Positions 49,879-61,020 of a stretch of DNA of 64,000 nucleotides are shown piece by piece (within the stretch, counting starts at the first letter, position 1; each line of letters starts with the position of its first letter). The stretch spans positions 24,035,001 to 24,099,000 of the forward strand of contig NC_065574.1 of assembly GCF_937616625.2 (NCBI RefSeq), in the 5' to 3' direction. The DNA comes from Mercurialis annua (Eukaryota > Streptophyta > Magnoliopsida > Malpighiales > Euphorbiaceae). The notes beneath the pieces were generated by a model. The model was not told the DNA's origin. It was given only the letters and a program-made list of their open reading frames with translations, and did not search any database. A program made the translations under genes and the position numbers.

Positions 49879-51811
49879 GGAACGATGAGTTAAAGAGACT
49901 TGAGACACGACATATTAATCTATCATCACTTATTACGCACGCTTTGAATAACCTAACCTAACCTAACCATGCTTAGGTAATTGGAACGACGCGTTAAAGA
50001 GACTTGAGACACAACATAGTACTCTACCATAAATTTTAACGCACACTTTGCGTAAATAACCTAACCAATATGAATGACGCGTTAGAGAGACTTGTGACGC
50101 GACATAGGCATGGTAATCGAAACGACACGTTACAGAGACTTGAGACGCGACATACAAATCTAGCAATCACTTTTCACGCACACTTTGCGTAATATAACCT
50201 AACCATGGTTAGGTAATCGGAACGATCCGTTAAAGATACTTGTGACGCGACATAGTAATCTAGCTTCACTTTTAACGCGCACTTTCCATAATATAAACTA
50301 ACCATGCTTAGGTAATCGGAACGACTCGTTAGAGAGACTTGTGATGCGACTTAAGCATGGTAATCGAAACGACGCGTTAAAGAGACTTGAGACGCGACAT
50401 ACTAATCTAGAGTCATGTTTCACGCACACTTTGCGTAATATAACCTAACCACGCTTAGGTAATCGGAACGACGCGTTAAAGAAACTTGTGACGTGACGTA
50501 GTAATCTAGCGTCACTTTTAACGCACACTTTGCGTAATATAACCAAACCATGCTTAGGTAATCGGGACGACGCGTTAGAGAGACATGAGATGCGACATAC
50601 TAATTAATTGAAACGACGCGTTAAAGACATTTGAGACGCGACATACTAATCTAGAGTCATGTTTCACGCAAACTTTGCGTAATATACCCACCCATACTTA
50701 GGTAATCGAAACGACGCGTTAAAGAGACATGAGACGCGACGTACTAATCTATTGTCACTTTTATCGCACACTTTGCGTAATATAAAATAACCATGCTTAG
50801 GTTATCAGAACGACGCGTTAAAAAGACTTGAGACACGACATATCAATCTAGCATCACTTTTTCCGCACTCTTTGCGTAATTTAACCTAGCCATGCTTAGG
50901 TAATCGAAACTACGCGTCAAAAAGACTTGAGACGCGACATACTATTTTATTTCACTTTTCACACACATTTTGCGTAATATAAACTAACCATGCTTAGGTA
51001 ATTGGAAAGATGCATTAGAGAGACTTGTGACGCGAAGTAAGAATGGTAATGAAAACGATTCCTTAAAGTGACATTAGACGCGACATACTAATCTAGCCTC
51101 ACTTTTCACGCATACTTTGCGTAATATAACCTAACCATGCTAAGGTAATCGGAACGACGCGTTAGAGAGACTTGTGACGCGACATACTAATCTAGCGTCA
51201 TTTTTCACGCACACTTTGTGTAATATAACCTAACCATGCTTAGGTGTTCGGAACGACGCGTTAACGAGACTTGAAATGCGACATACTAATCTAGCGTCAC
51301 TTTTTACACACACTTTGCCTAATATAACCTAACGATGGTTAGATAATCAGAACGACGCATTAAAGAGACCGGAGACGTGACATACTAATATAACATCACT
51401 TTCTACGCACGCTTTGCGTAATATAACCTAACCATGCTTAAATAATCGGAACGATGCGTTAAAGAAACATGAGACGCGACATACTAATCTAGCGTCACTT
51501 TTCACGCACACTTTGCGTAATATAACCTAACCATGCTTAGGTAATCGGAACGACGCATTAGAGAGACTTGTGACGTGACATAAGCATGGTAATCGAAACG
51601 ACGCGTTAAAGAGACTTTAGACGCGACATACTAATCTTGCGTCACTTTTCAAGCATACTTTGCGTAATATAACCTAACATGCATAGGTAATTGAAACGAC
51701 GCGTTAAAGAGACTTGAGACGCGACAAACATTATCTAGCGTCACTTTTCAAGCACACTTTGCGTAATATAACCTAACCATGCTTAGTTAATTGGAACAAC
51801 GCGTTTATGAG

Positions 51812-52672
51812 CTAGGGATCCATCCTACATATCCATTCTGCAAACCATTCACCTTGTTAGATCTAAGCCCACAGGATGAAGATTTTGAATGGCCTCCGGA
51901 GTTACTTTGTTTCCTTTGGTTTTTCCTCCATCTTTATTCGGTAGCTTTCATTTTCCGACCCCCTCACCTTTGTCGTTCTATTCACCTGGTCCTCCAAGGA
52001 AAAAAAACAAAACTCTCATCTTTTGACCTTTCTTAAGTGGTTTCAGACCATCCCTCAATGGTGTCTATATCTGGATAAGACCTTTCCAGAAAAAAGAAAA
52101 CATATTGGAAAAGATCCTTATTCGATCCTTATCCTTCATCGTCCTCATCTTAAGCTATCAGACAGTTTTACTACATGTCCAACATTCCATATCTACCAAC
52201 ATTTTTCTTATTCTAGACTCACACATATGGATGAGCATGAGTATGCATGGAGAGAGTTCCAGTATTATATTTTCCAACGGAATAATGTAATCCCTAAAGA
52301 GTTATGGCCTCCTTATCAAGAAGCTGCACCATGGGACACATATCCTCCTGCTTACTGCTTAAAGATGGAAGATGATAAAAATTTTGGAGAAAAAATCATC
52401 CAGATCATCCTTCTTCATCAAGTTCTACACTATACTCTCCTATTCGGAACATCAACAAAAAGAAGGCAGCAGTACAAGATTCTATTCCGAAAGATCATCT
52501 ATTGGATATTGAATTTAATCCCATAGCAGGTTATTCACAAGCCTCAGATACGGATATGGATTCAGAAAAGGACAAGAATACGGATGAAGATGAGTATTAT
52601 GCCAATCGATGGTCCCCATCATTCATGGATGATTCAAATCTATCACCATCACATGAGCCAATCAACAAATAA
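51812..52672 (+). pseudogene. Frameshifted coding remnant (retroelement/pararetrovirus-like polyprotein end)
   Basis: The remnant is open in one frame from the insert edge to a TAA at 52034-52036 and in a second frame from about 52023 to 52526. It then returns to the first frame from about 52391 to the stop at 52670-52672. At least two indels are therefore present, near 52020-52034 and in the A-rich stretch near 52390. Composition is protein-like throughout: aromatic and proline-rich in the middle (LWPPYQEAAPWDTYPP) and acidic and serine-rich near the end (DTDMDSEKDKNTDEDE). There is no initiation codon at the left edge, so the 5' part is missing. It cannot make a product as it stands. I do not recognise a conserved enzyme domain. 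It may be the C-terminal part of a caulimovirid-type polyprotein or of another retroelement protein. Confidence 0.5.
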
Positions 52673-52888
52673 GGACAAAATCCACATAAAGACAAAAATG
52701 GCAAACTTTCCACATGTCAATATGGAGTGCTACATGTCAATATTTTATATTAGTCATGCTTAGTTATACTTATCTTTTAATCCATGTGTTGTATCGCATG
52801 CAGTGCATGCTTGTATAGGTACATGTGTTTATCCACGTGTCATGTTTGTACAATGCATGCTTAGCTATGAAAGCTTTCTTTCCACCTC

Positions 52889-52896
52889 TATAAATA
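52889..52896 (+). promoter_or_regulatory. Candidate TATA box
   Basis: TATAAATA within CACCTCTATAAATAAAG, in an otherwise non-coding stretch, 62 bp upstream of an AATAAA. It would drive transcription to the right, as in a pararetrovirus intergenic promoter or an LTR. Confidence 0.5.
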
Positions 52897-52950
52897 AAGT
52901 CTTGGTAGGAAGAAAGAAGGACACACAACCTTTGTAATATTTTACGCTTC

Positions 52951-52956
52951 AATAAA
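52951..52956 (+). terminator. Candidate poly(A) signal
   Basis: AATAAA in TTCAATAAAAATGCC, about 60 bp after the TATA box. A poly(A) signal this close to the promoter is typical of terminally redundant retroelement transcripts. Confidence 0.45.
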
Positions 52957-53183
52957 AATGCCTTGTTTCTAAACATCTCTCTGCTCCAAATTTTCTATAA
53001 GGTATAGTTATATATGTTTGTTTCTCTTCATATTCGGCCATAAAAGGCATAAGGGTAATGCTCTTCACTTGCCTCTCCTGAGGATCCTGTGAATCAAAAC
53101 CTTGTGTCATAAAAATGGTAATACGATAAATTTCAATAGATACTAAGAGGACACGCCGGTTGATAAAATACCTATGGTGAGGC
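52957..53183. other. Non-coding tail of the insert
   Basis: About 225 bp of AT-rich DNA after the poly(A) signal. It has no open frame of note, no recognised PBS and no satellite. It ends where reverse-orientation satellite starts. Confidence 0.5.
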
Positions 53184-56100
53184 CGTTCCGATTGCCATGC
53201 TTATGTCACGTCACAAGTCCCTCAAACGCGCCGTTACGATTACCTAAGCATGGTTAGGTTATATTACGCAAAGTGTGCGTTAAAAGTGACGCAAGATTAA
53301 TATGTTGCGTCACAAGTTTCTTTAACACATCGTTCCCATTACCTAAGCATGGTTTGGTTATATTACGCAAAGTGTGCGGGAAAAGTGACTCTAGATTAGT
53401 ATGTCGCCTGTCAAATCTCTTTAACGCGTTGTTTTAATTACCATGCTTATGTCGCGTCACAAGCTTCTCTAACGCGTCGTTCTGATTACCTAAGCATGGT
53501 TAATTTATATTATGGAAAGTGTGCGTTAAAAGTGAAGCTAGATTACTATGTCGCATCACAAGTCTCTTTAACGTGTCGTTCCGATTACCTAAGCATCGTT
53601 AGGTTATATTTCGCAAATTGTGCGTGAAAAGTGACGCTAGATTAGTATGTCGTGTCACAAGTCTCTTTAACGCGTCGTTCCGATTGCCTAAGCATGGTTA
53701 GGTTATATACACAAAGTGTGCGTGAAAAGTGATGCTAGATTAGTATGTCGCGTCTCAAGTCTCTTTAACGCGTCGTTTGGAATACCATGCTTATGTGGCG
53801 TCACAAGTCTCTCTAACGCGTCGTTCCGATTACCTAATCATGGTTAGGTTATATTATGCAAAGTGTGTGTCACAAGTTAGTTTAACGCGTCGTTCCGATT
53901 CCTTAGCATGGTTAGGTTATAATACGCAAAGTGTGCCTGACAAATGACGTTAGATTTGTATGTTGCGTCTCAAGTCTCTTTAACGCGTTGTTCCGATTAA
54001 CTAAGCATGGTTAGGTTATATTACGCAAAGTGTCTTTGAAAAGTGACGCTAGATTAGTTTGTCGCGTCTCAAGTCCATTTAACGCGTCGTTTCGATAACA
54101 TAAGCATGGTTAGGTTATATTACGCAAAGTGTGTGTGAAAAGTGACGCTAGATTAGTATGTCGCGTCTCAAGTCTCTTTAACGCGTCGTTTCGATTACCA
54201 TGCTTATGTTGCGTCACAAGTCTCTCTAACGCGTCGTTCCGATTACCTAAGCATAGTTAGGTTACATTACGCAAAGTGTGCGTGAAAAGTGAGGCTAGAT
54301 TAGTATGTCGCGTCTCAAGTTTCTTTAACGCGTCGTTTCGATTATCTAAGCATGGTTAGGTTATATTATGCATAGCGTGTGTAAAAAGTGACTCTAGATT
54401 AGTATGTCGCGTCTCAAGTCTCTTTAACGCGTCGTTCCAATTACCTAAGCATCATAGGTTATATGTTACGCAAAGTGTGCTTAAAAAGTGACGCTAGATT
54501 AGTATGTCGCATCTCATGTCTCTATAACGCGTCGGTCCGATTACCGAAGCATGCTTAGGTTATACTATACAAAGTGTGCGTGAAAAGTGACGCTAGATTA
54601 GTATGTCGCATCTCATGTCTCTATAACGCGTCTGTCCGATTACCGAAGCATGGTTAGGTTATATTGTGCAAAGTGTGCGCCAAAAGTGACGTTAGATTAG
54701 TATGTCGCGTGTAAAGTCTCTTTGAGGCGTCGTTTCATTAACATTCTTATTTCACGTCACAAGTCTCTCTAACGCATCGTTCTAATTACCTAAGCATGAT
54801 TAGTTTATACTATGCAAAGTGTGCGTGAAAAGTGAAATAGATTAGTATGTCGCGTCTAAAGTCATTTTGACGCGTCGTTCCGATTACCTAAACATGGTTA
54901 GGTTAAATTACGCAAAGAGTGTATAAAAAGTGATGGTAGATTTGTATGTCGTGTCTCAAGTCTTTTTAACGCGTCGTTCCGATTACGTAAGCATGGTTAG
55001 GTTATATTAGGCAAAGTGTGCGTTAAAAGTGACAATAGATTAGTATGTCGCGTCTCATGTCTCTTTAACGCGTCGTTTCGATTACTTAAGCATGGTTAGG
55101 TTATATTATGCAAAGTGCGCGTGAAACGTGACGCTAGATTAGTATGTCGCGTCTCAAGTGTCTTTAACCCGTTGTTTCGAATACCATGCTTATGTCGCGT
55201 CACAAGTCTCTCTAACGCGTCGTCCTGATTACCTAAGCATGGTTAGGTTATATTAAAGTGTGCGCTAAAAGTGACGCTAGATTACTATGTCGCGTCACAA
55301 GTCTCTTTGACGCGTCGTTACGATTACCTAAGCATGGTTAGGGTATATTACGTAAAGTGTGCGTGAAAAGTGACGCTAGATTAGTATGTCTCGTCACTGG
55401 TCTCTTTAACGCGTCGTTCCGATTACCTAATCATGGTTAGGTACGTCTCAAGTCTCTTTAACGCGTCGTTTCGATTACCATGCTTATGTCGCGTCACAAG
55501 TCTCTCAAACGCGTCGTTCTGATTACCTAATCATGGTTAGGTTATACTACGCAAAGTGTGCGTTAAAATTTACGGTAGAGTAATATGTCGCGTCAATGGT
55601 CACTTTTACGTGTCGTACTGATTACCTAAGCATGGTTAGGTTATATTAGGCAAAGTGTGCGTGAAAAGTGATGCTAGATTAGTATGTCGCGTCTCAAGTC
55701 TCTTTAACTCGTTGTTCCGATTAACTAAGCATGGTTAGGTTACGCAAAGTGTGCGTGAAAAGTGACGCTAGAAATTGACGCTAGATTAGTATGTCGCGTC
55801 TCAAGTCTTTGTAACGTCTCGCTTCGATTACCATGCTTATGTCGCATCACAAGTCTCTGTAACGCGTTACCTAAGCATGGTTTGGTTATATTATGCAAAA
55901 TGTGCTAGATTAGTATGTCGCGTCTAAAGTCTTTTTAAAATGTCGTTCCATTGCCATTCTTATGTCGCGCCACAAGTCTCTCTAACGCATCGTTCCAATT
56001 AATTAAGCATGGTTAGTTTATATTACGCAAAGTGTGCGTGAAAAGTGAAATAGATTAGTATGTCGTGTCTCAAGTCTTTTTAACGCGTCGTTCTGATTAC

Positions 56101-58223
56101 CTAAGCATCGTCTCAAGTATGTTTAACCTATCGTTTTGATTACCATGCTTATGTCGCGTCACAGTCTCTCTAATGGGTCGTTCTGATTACCTAAGCATGG
56201 ATAGGTTATATTTTGCAAAGTGTGCGTTAAAAGTGACGCTAGATGACTATGTCGCGTCACAAGTTTCTTTTATCGCGTCGTTCTGATTACCTAAGCATGG
56301 TTAGGTTATATTACGCAAAGTGTGCGTGAAAAGTGACTCTAAATTAGTATGTCGCATCTCAAGTCTCTTTAACGCGTCGCTTCGATTGCCATGTTTATGT
56401 CACGTCACAAGTCTCTCCAACGCGTCGTTCTGATTACCTAAACATGGTTAGTTTCTATTATGGAAAATGTGCGTTAAAAGTGAAGCTAGATTACTATGTC
56501 GCATCACAAGTCTCTTTAACGCGTCGTTCCAATTACCTATGCATGGTTTGATTATATTACGCAAAGTGTGCGTGAAAAGTGACGCTAAATTAGTATGTCG
56601 TGTCACAAGTGTCTTTAGCGGGTCGTTTTGATTACCTAACAATCGTTAGGTTATATTCGCAAAGTGTGCGTGAAAAGTGACGCTAGATTAGTATGTCGAG
56701 TCTCAAGTCTCTTTAATGTGTCGTTTCGAATACCATGCTTATGTCACGTCACAAGTCTCTCTAGCGCGTCGTTCCGATTACCTAATAATGGTTAAGTTAT
56801 ATTACGCAAAGTGTGCATTAAAATTGACGGTAGAGTACTATGTCGCGTCACAATTTACTTTAACGCGTCGTTCCGATTACCTAAGCATGGTTAGGTTATA
56901 TAACACAAAGTGTGCGTGAAAAGTGACTCTAGATTTGTATGTTGCGTCTCAAGTCTCTTCAACGCGTTGTTCCGATTAACTAAGCATGGTTAGGTTATAT
57001 TACGCAAAGTGTGCTTGAAAAGTGACGCTAGATTAGTTTGTCGCATCTCAAGTCTCTTTAAAGCGTCGTTTCGATTACCTATGCACGGTTAGGTTATATT
57101 ACGCAAAGTGTGCTTGAAAAGTGACGCTAGATTTGTATGTTGCGTCTCAAGTCTCTTTAACGCGTCGTTTCAATTACATAAGCACAGTTAGGTTATATTA
57201 CGCAAAGTGTGTTTGAAAAGTGACGCTAGATTAGTATGTCGCGTCTCATGTTTCTTTAACGTGTCGTTCCGATTATCTAAGCATGGTTAGGTTATATTAC
57301 GCAAAGCGTGCATAAAAAGTGACATTAGATTAGTATGTGCATCTCAAGTCTCTTTAACGCGTCGTTCTGATTATCTAACTATCGTTAGGTTATATTACGC
57401 AAAGTGTGCGTAAAAAGTGACGCTAGATTAGTATGTCGTATTTCAAGTCTCTTTAACCGGTCGTTCCGAACACCTATGCATGGTTAGGTTATATTACACA
57501 AAGTGTGCGTAAAAAGTGACGCTAGATTTGTATGTCGCGTCACAAGTCTCTCTAACGCGTCGTTCCGATTACCTTAGCATGGTTAGGTTATATTACGCAA
57601 AGTGTGCGTGAAAAGTGACGCTAGATTAGTATGTCGCGTCTAATGTCTCTTTAAGGCATCATTTCATTACCATTCTTACTTCGCGTCACAAGTCTCTCTA
57701 ACGCATCGTTCCAATTACCTATGCATGGTTAGTTTATAGTACGCAAATTGTGCGTGAAAAGTGAAATAGATTAGTATGTCGCGTCTCAAGTCTTTTTGAC
57801 ACGTAGTTCCGATTACCTAATCATGGTTAGGTTAAATTATGCAAAGAGTGCGGTAAAAGTGATGCTAGATTGGTATATTATATCTCAAGTCTTTTTAACG
57901 CGTCGTTCTGATTACCTAAGCATGGTTATTTTATATTACGCAAAGTGTGCGTTAAAAGTGACAATAGATTAGTATGTCGCGTCTCATGTCTCTTTATTGC
58001 GTCGTTTCGATTACCTAATCATTAGGTATATCACGCAAAGTGTGCGTGAAAAGTGACGCTAGATTAGTATGTCGCGTCTCAAGTGTCTTTAACCCGTTGT
58101 TTCGAATACCATGCTTATGTCGCGTCACAAGTCTCTCTAACACGTCGTCCCGATTACCTAAGCATGGTTTAGTTATATGACGCTAGATTACTATGTCGCG
58201 TGACAAGTTTCTTTAACGCGTCA
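53184..58223 (-). repeat. Satellite array C, reverse orientation
   Basis: The same satellite read on the minus strand: consensus pieces appear as AACGCGTCGTTCCGATTACC, TAAGCATGGTTAGGTTATAT and GCAAAGTGTGCGTGAAAAGT, with short units as TACCATGCTTATGTCGCG. Long and short units are mixed as elsewhere. Several monomers are truncated or fused (near 55440, 55780, 55870 and 56107). The class marked CTATTTCAC on the plus strand is present as GTGAAATAG at about 54830, 56045 and 57760. Confidence 0.94.
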
Positions 58224-58240
58224 ATCGGAATGACGCGTTA
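58214..58240. repeat. Palindromic turn-around of the satellite
   Basis: TAACGCGTCA and TGACGCGTTA form a perfect 10-bp inverted repeat around a 7-nt spacer, ATCGGAA. To the left the satellite runs on the minus strand and to the right on the plus strand, so the arms extend imperfectly for over a kilobase. This is the breakpoint of an inversion or a fold-back junction. Confidence 0.9.
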
Positions 58241-59556
58241 GAGAGACTTGTGACGCGACATAAACATGGTAATCGAAACAAAGCATTGCGACATTATAAT
58301 CTAGCATCACTTTTCACGCGCACTTTGCGTAATATAACCATACCATGCTTAGGTAATCGGAATGACGCGTTAAAAAGACTTATGACCCGACATACTAATT
58401 TAGAGTAACTTTTCATGCACACTTTGCGTAATATAACCTAACCATTCTTCGGTAATCAAAACGATGTGTTAGAGAGATTTGTGACGCGATCGAAACGATG
58501 CGTTATAGAGACTTGAGAAGCGACATACTAATCTAGCGTCAGTTTTCACGCATACATTGCGTGATATAACCTTACCATGTTTAGATAATTGGAACAATGC
58601 AATAAAGAGACTTGTGACATGCATTAATCTAGCGTCACTTTTCACGCACACTTTGCGTAATATAACCTACCATGCTTAGGTAATCAAAACGACACGTTAA
58701 AGAGAGTTGAGACGCGACATACTAATCTAGCGTCATTTTTCACGCACACTCTGCGTAATATAACCTAACCATGCTTAGGTAATCGGAACGACGCAATAGA
58801 GAGACTTGTGACGCGACATAAACATGGTAATCGAAACGACGCGTTAAATAGAATTAAAAGGCATCATACTAATCTCGCGTCACTTTTCATGCACACATTG
58901 CATAATATACCCTAAGCATGCTTATGTAATCGGAACGACGCGTTAGAGAGACACACACACTTTGCGTAATATAACCTAACCATGCTTAGGCAATCGGAAC
59001 GACGCGTTGCAGAGACTTGAGACGCGACATATTAATCTAGCGTCACTTCTCACGCACACTTTGCGTAATATAACCTAACCATGCTTAGGTGATCGGAACG
59101 ACATGTTAAAGAGACTGGTGACGCGACATACTAATCTAGCTTCACTTTTCACACACACTTTGCGTAATATAACCCAACCATGCTTAGGTAATCCGAACGA
59201 CGCGTTAAAGAGACTTGAGAGGCGACATACTAATCTAGCGTTAGTTTGCACGCACACATTGCGTAATATAACCTAACCATACTTCTGTAATCGGAACGAA
59301 GCGTAAAAGACACTTGTGACGCGACATACTAATCTATTGTCACTTTTAACGCACACTTTGCGTAATATAACCTAACCATGCATAGGTAAACGGAACGAAG
59401 CATGAAAGAGACTTGAGACACGACATACTAATCTAGCATCACTTTTAGGCACTCTTTGCGTAATTTAACCTAACCATGCTTAGGTAATCAAAACGACGCG
59501 TCAAAAATACTTGAGACACGACATACTAATCTATTTCACTTTTCTCGCACACATTG
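58224..59556 (+). repeat. Satellite array D, forward orientation, distal edge
   Basis: The last 1.3 kb of satellite, again on the plus strand. Copies are more diverged and some are partial (near 58280 and 58945). It ends inside a monomer at CGCACACATTG (59556). Confidence 0.93.
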
Positions 59557-59640
59557 AAAACATCTCAAGTATTTTATGAGCAAATTTTCTAGAAAATCAC
59601 GGTAAGCAAGTTATCAGTTTATGAGCATATTTGTTGAGCA
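59557..59640. other. Array edge, mixed DNA
   Basis: AT-rich sequence. CATCTCAAGTATTTT at 59561 resembles a reverse-orientation satellite scrap. Otherwise nothing is recognised. Confidence 0.4.
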
Positions 59641-59676
59641 TATAGAAGTCAACAAGGCTTGTTGTACGTCCCTTGC
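59641..59676 (-). pseudogene. 36-bp inverted fragment of the SAUR coding sequence
   Basis: The segment is the exact reverse complement of 60216-60251, which encodes residues about 110-121 of the SAUR protein (around ARDVQQALLTS). It lies 248 bp upstream of the SAUR start. It is the residue of a neighbouring, inverted SAUR copy or of a rearrangement that duplicated this end of the gene. Confidence 0.9.
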
Positions 59677-59692
59677 CGCGTCACAAGTCCCA
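59676..59692 (-). repeat. Satellite scrap, reverse orientation
   Basis: CCGCGTCACAAGTCCC matches the reverse-strand satellite phrase GTCGCGTCACAAGTC. It directly abuts the SAUR fragment, so satellite and gene DNA have been joined by rearrangement. Confidence 0.6.
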
Positions 59693-59780
59693 TTTTTCTT
59701 GTTCATTGTCTTTTGTAAGTAAACATGCCATCACATGGCTTTGCCTCAATTTCCAGCTGTGCTATTTGATCTCAATGCAC

Positions 59781-59788
59781 TATATAAT
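59781..59788 (+). promoter_or_regulatory. Candidate TATA box of the SAUR gene
   Basis: TATATAAT, about 108 bp upstream of the start codon, a normal distance for a plant gene with a short leader. No canonical auxin-response element TGTCTC was seen in the 200 bp upstream. Confidence 0.6.
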
Positions 59789-59888
59789 CAATTCATTAAG
59801 ATTGCCTTAATTCTACCATCACATTCAGATCTCAAATTCTTCCATTTATTCGAACCTTTTCGATTCAGATTATTAACTAATTAACAAG

Positions 59889-60320
59889 ATGATTAGTGCC
59901 AAGAATCTCCTCAAATTGGCAAAGAAATGGCAGAAACTCGCAGCTATTAGTCGAAAGCGGATCACATCACCTCAAACTATAGCTGCAACTAGTTCTTGCA
60001 GCATTTCGTCAAAAGCCGAAAAGGGTCACTTCGTAGTCTACTCTGCCGATCAGAAACGATTCTTGTTGCCTTTGGAGTATCTCAACAACAAACTAGTTCG
60101 AGAGCTATTCGACATGGCAGAAGACGAGTTTGGATTGCCTAGCGACGGGCCTCTTACTTTACCATGTGATGCGGAGGTTATGGAGTATGCAATCTGTTTG
60201 ATTAAACAAAAGGCAGCAAGGGACGTACAACAAGCCTTGTTGACTTCTATAGCAAGCAATTACTTTTCATCATCGTTACATCAATCAAGAACCCGCCAAT
60301 TATCAATTTGTAGCTTCTGA
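59889..60320 (+). CDS. SAUR family protein (small auxin-up RNA), 143 aa
   Basis: This is an intronless gene for a small auxin-responsive SAUR protein. Plant SAURs are rapidly induced by auxin and, where studied, promote cell expansion by inhibiting PP2C.D phosphatases and so keeping plasma-membrane H+-ATPases active; that role is family knowledge. The start MISAKNLLKLAKKWQKLAA is typical of the SAUR clade with a basic N-terminal helix. The SAUR core follows: GHFVVY at residues 46-51, RFLLPLEYL at 57-65, LFDMAEDEFGL at 73-83 and DGPLTLPCD at 86-94. The length of 143 residues is normal for this clade. The ATG at 59889 is preceded by AACAAG and is the first in the leader. The gene sits about 330 bp from the edge of the satellite. 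Nothing is broken in the frame, so it is probably functional. Confidence 0.93.
   Translation: MISAKNLLKLAKKWQKLAAISRKRITSPQTIAATSSCSISSKAEKGHFVVYSADQKRFLLPLEYLNNKLVRELFDMAEDEFGLPSDGPLTLPCDAEVMEYAICLIKQKAARDVQQALLTSIASNYFSSSLHQSRTRQLSICSF
60216..60251 (+). repeat. 36-bp segment present inverted at 59641-59676
   Basis: This is the partner arm, inside the SAUR coding sequence. The two arms are a perfect inverted pair 539 bp apart. A transcript spanning both could fold into a 36-bp duplex. Confidence 0.9.
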
Positions 60321-60497
60321 AAAGATACAATTACATTTATACATATAGATATAGATATACCGTTACATTGTAGAGATAAACTAAACCATACACTGAGCAT
60401 ATCTATTGCAGTCGGAAACGTTTCAGGATTTATATTATAAATTTTTGATTTTATGCTATGGTCAGTGTCGGCTCTTTATGCCCATAAAGATTTAATT
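60321..60497 (+). other. SAUR 3' flank
   Basis: AT-rich DNA after the stop codon, presumably the 3' untranslated region. No clear AATAAA is visible, and no DST-type instability element was recognised. Confidence 0.4.
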
Positions 60498-60604
60498 GGT
60501 TTTAAAATTTATATTTCATTTATGTATTGATTCAATCTGCTCGATGATGACAGACTCGATAGTAATTGGAACTGATACAGTCAATCTAGAGGCTCGATCT
60601 AACC
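60498..60604 (+). repeat. 107-bp direct repeat, copy 1
   Basis: It runs from GGTTTTAAAATTTATATTTC to GGCTCGATCTAACC and is identical to 62093-62199. The flanks differ on both sides. Its identity and the 1.6-kb spacing suggest a recent duplication. Confidence 0.93.
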
Positions 60605-60615
60605 AAACATGTAAA

Positions 60616-60639
60616 GCCACTAACAACAACACAAGGAAC
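60616..60639. repeat. 24-bp inverted repeat, left arm
   Basis: GCCACTAACAACAACACAAG plus GAAC is the exact reverse complement of 61021-61044. The arms enclose about 380 bp. Confidence 0.9.
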
Positions 60640-61020
60640 ATCATCTTTGCCTTCATCGAACAATACATGTAAATTTCAAGCATAATTAGACATGTTTATA
60701 TATGTCAACAACTTGTATTATTTTTAACATATACCAAGAAGATGTGTCAACCAGCAAGAAATTTCTTCTTCCGGACCCAGTAAATTTATGATAACTTACT
60801 ACTTCTTTTCTTCAAAGATATTAAAAATAAATGGAATGGGTCTAATTTGTTGTTTATACTAATTGATTTCCATACAATTATTTTAATTCAGTCTACCTAG
60901 ATGGCTCTATCTTTGGTAAGACCGTTTATACAATCTGTATTCGGCCATGACCGGAAAAGGTATAACCAGGATTAGTTGCTTGCCGGTTATCACGTGGATT
61001 AGCAAGCAGTGTTGTTGTTA
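60640..61020. other. Intergenic DNA between the inverted arms
   Basis: AT-rich, with no open frame of note. CATGACCGGAAAA at about 60945 recurs near 61347. The enclosed sequence shows no transposase, and the arms have no clear target duplication. Confidence 0.4.

Larger units (their letters stand above)
43000..51811 (+). repeat. Satellite array B, forward orientation
   Basis: Same 99-bp and 48-bp units as array A and the same orientation. The first units match array positions near 45670, not the units that would continue the left flank of the retroelement. Satellite was therefore lost or rearranged when the right junction formed. The block contains a 2477-bp higher-order repeat (marker TAGGTGATCGGACCGATGCG at 44113 and 46590) and an 867-bp tandem duplication. 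At 49946-49965 a short run of CCTAA units (AACCTAACCTAACC) arises from a small local duplication. Confidence 0.95.
51812..53183 (+). mobile_element. 1.37-kb insert: degraded retroelement or pararetrovirus-like 3' end
   Basis: Satellite stops after GCGTTTATGAG at 51811 and resumes, in the opposite orientation, at CGTTCCGATTGCC (53184). The insert begins with a frameshifted coding remnant that runs to a stop at 52670-52672. About 220 bp later come a TATA box and then a poly(A) signal. A protein end followed closely by promoter and poly(A) signal fits the large intergenic region of plant pararetroviruses (Caulimoviridae) and also an LTR retroelement end. No PBS like TGGTATCAGAGC was found in the 200 bp after the poly(A) signal. 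No reverse transcriptase motif is present in this fragment. The family assignment is inference only. Confidence 0.55.

Noticed and set aside
49940..49970. Telomere-like AACCTAACCTAACC run
   Set aside because: The plant telomere unit is CCCTAAA. Here it is a three-unit local duplication of the satellite phrase ACCTAACC.
52770..52976. 68-codon minus-strand frame opposite the TATA and poly(A) signals
   Set aside because: It runs antisense through the putative regulatory region and has no recognisable family; treated as a shadow frame.
1..59556. CRISPR-like array of regular repeats
   Set aside because: Units are contiguous with no unique spacers and diverge like a eukaryotic satellite. The setting is a plant genome.
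60050..60259. 69-codon minus-strand frame inside the SAUR gene
   Set aside because: Antisense shadow of the SAUR coding sequence.
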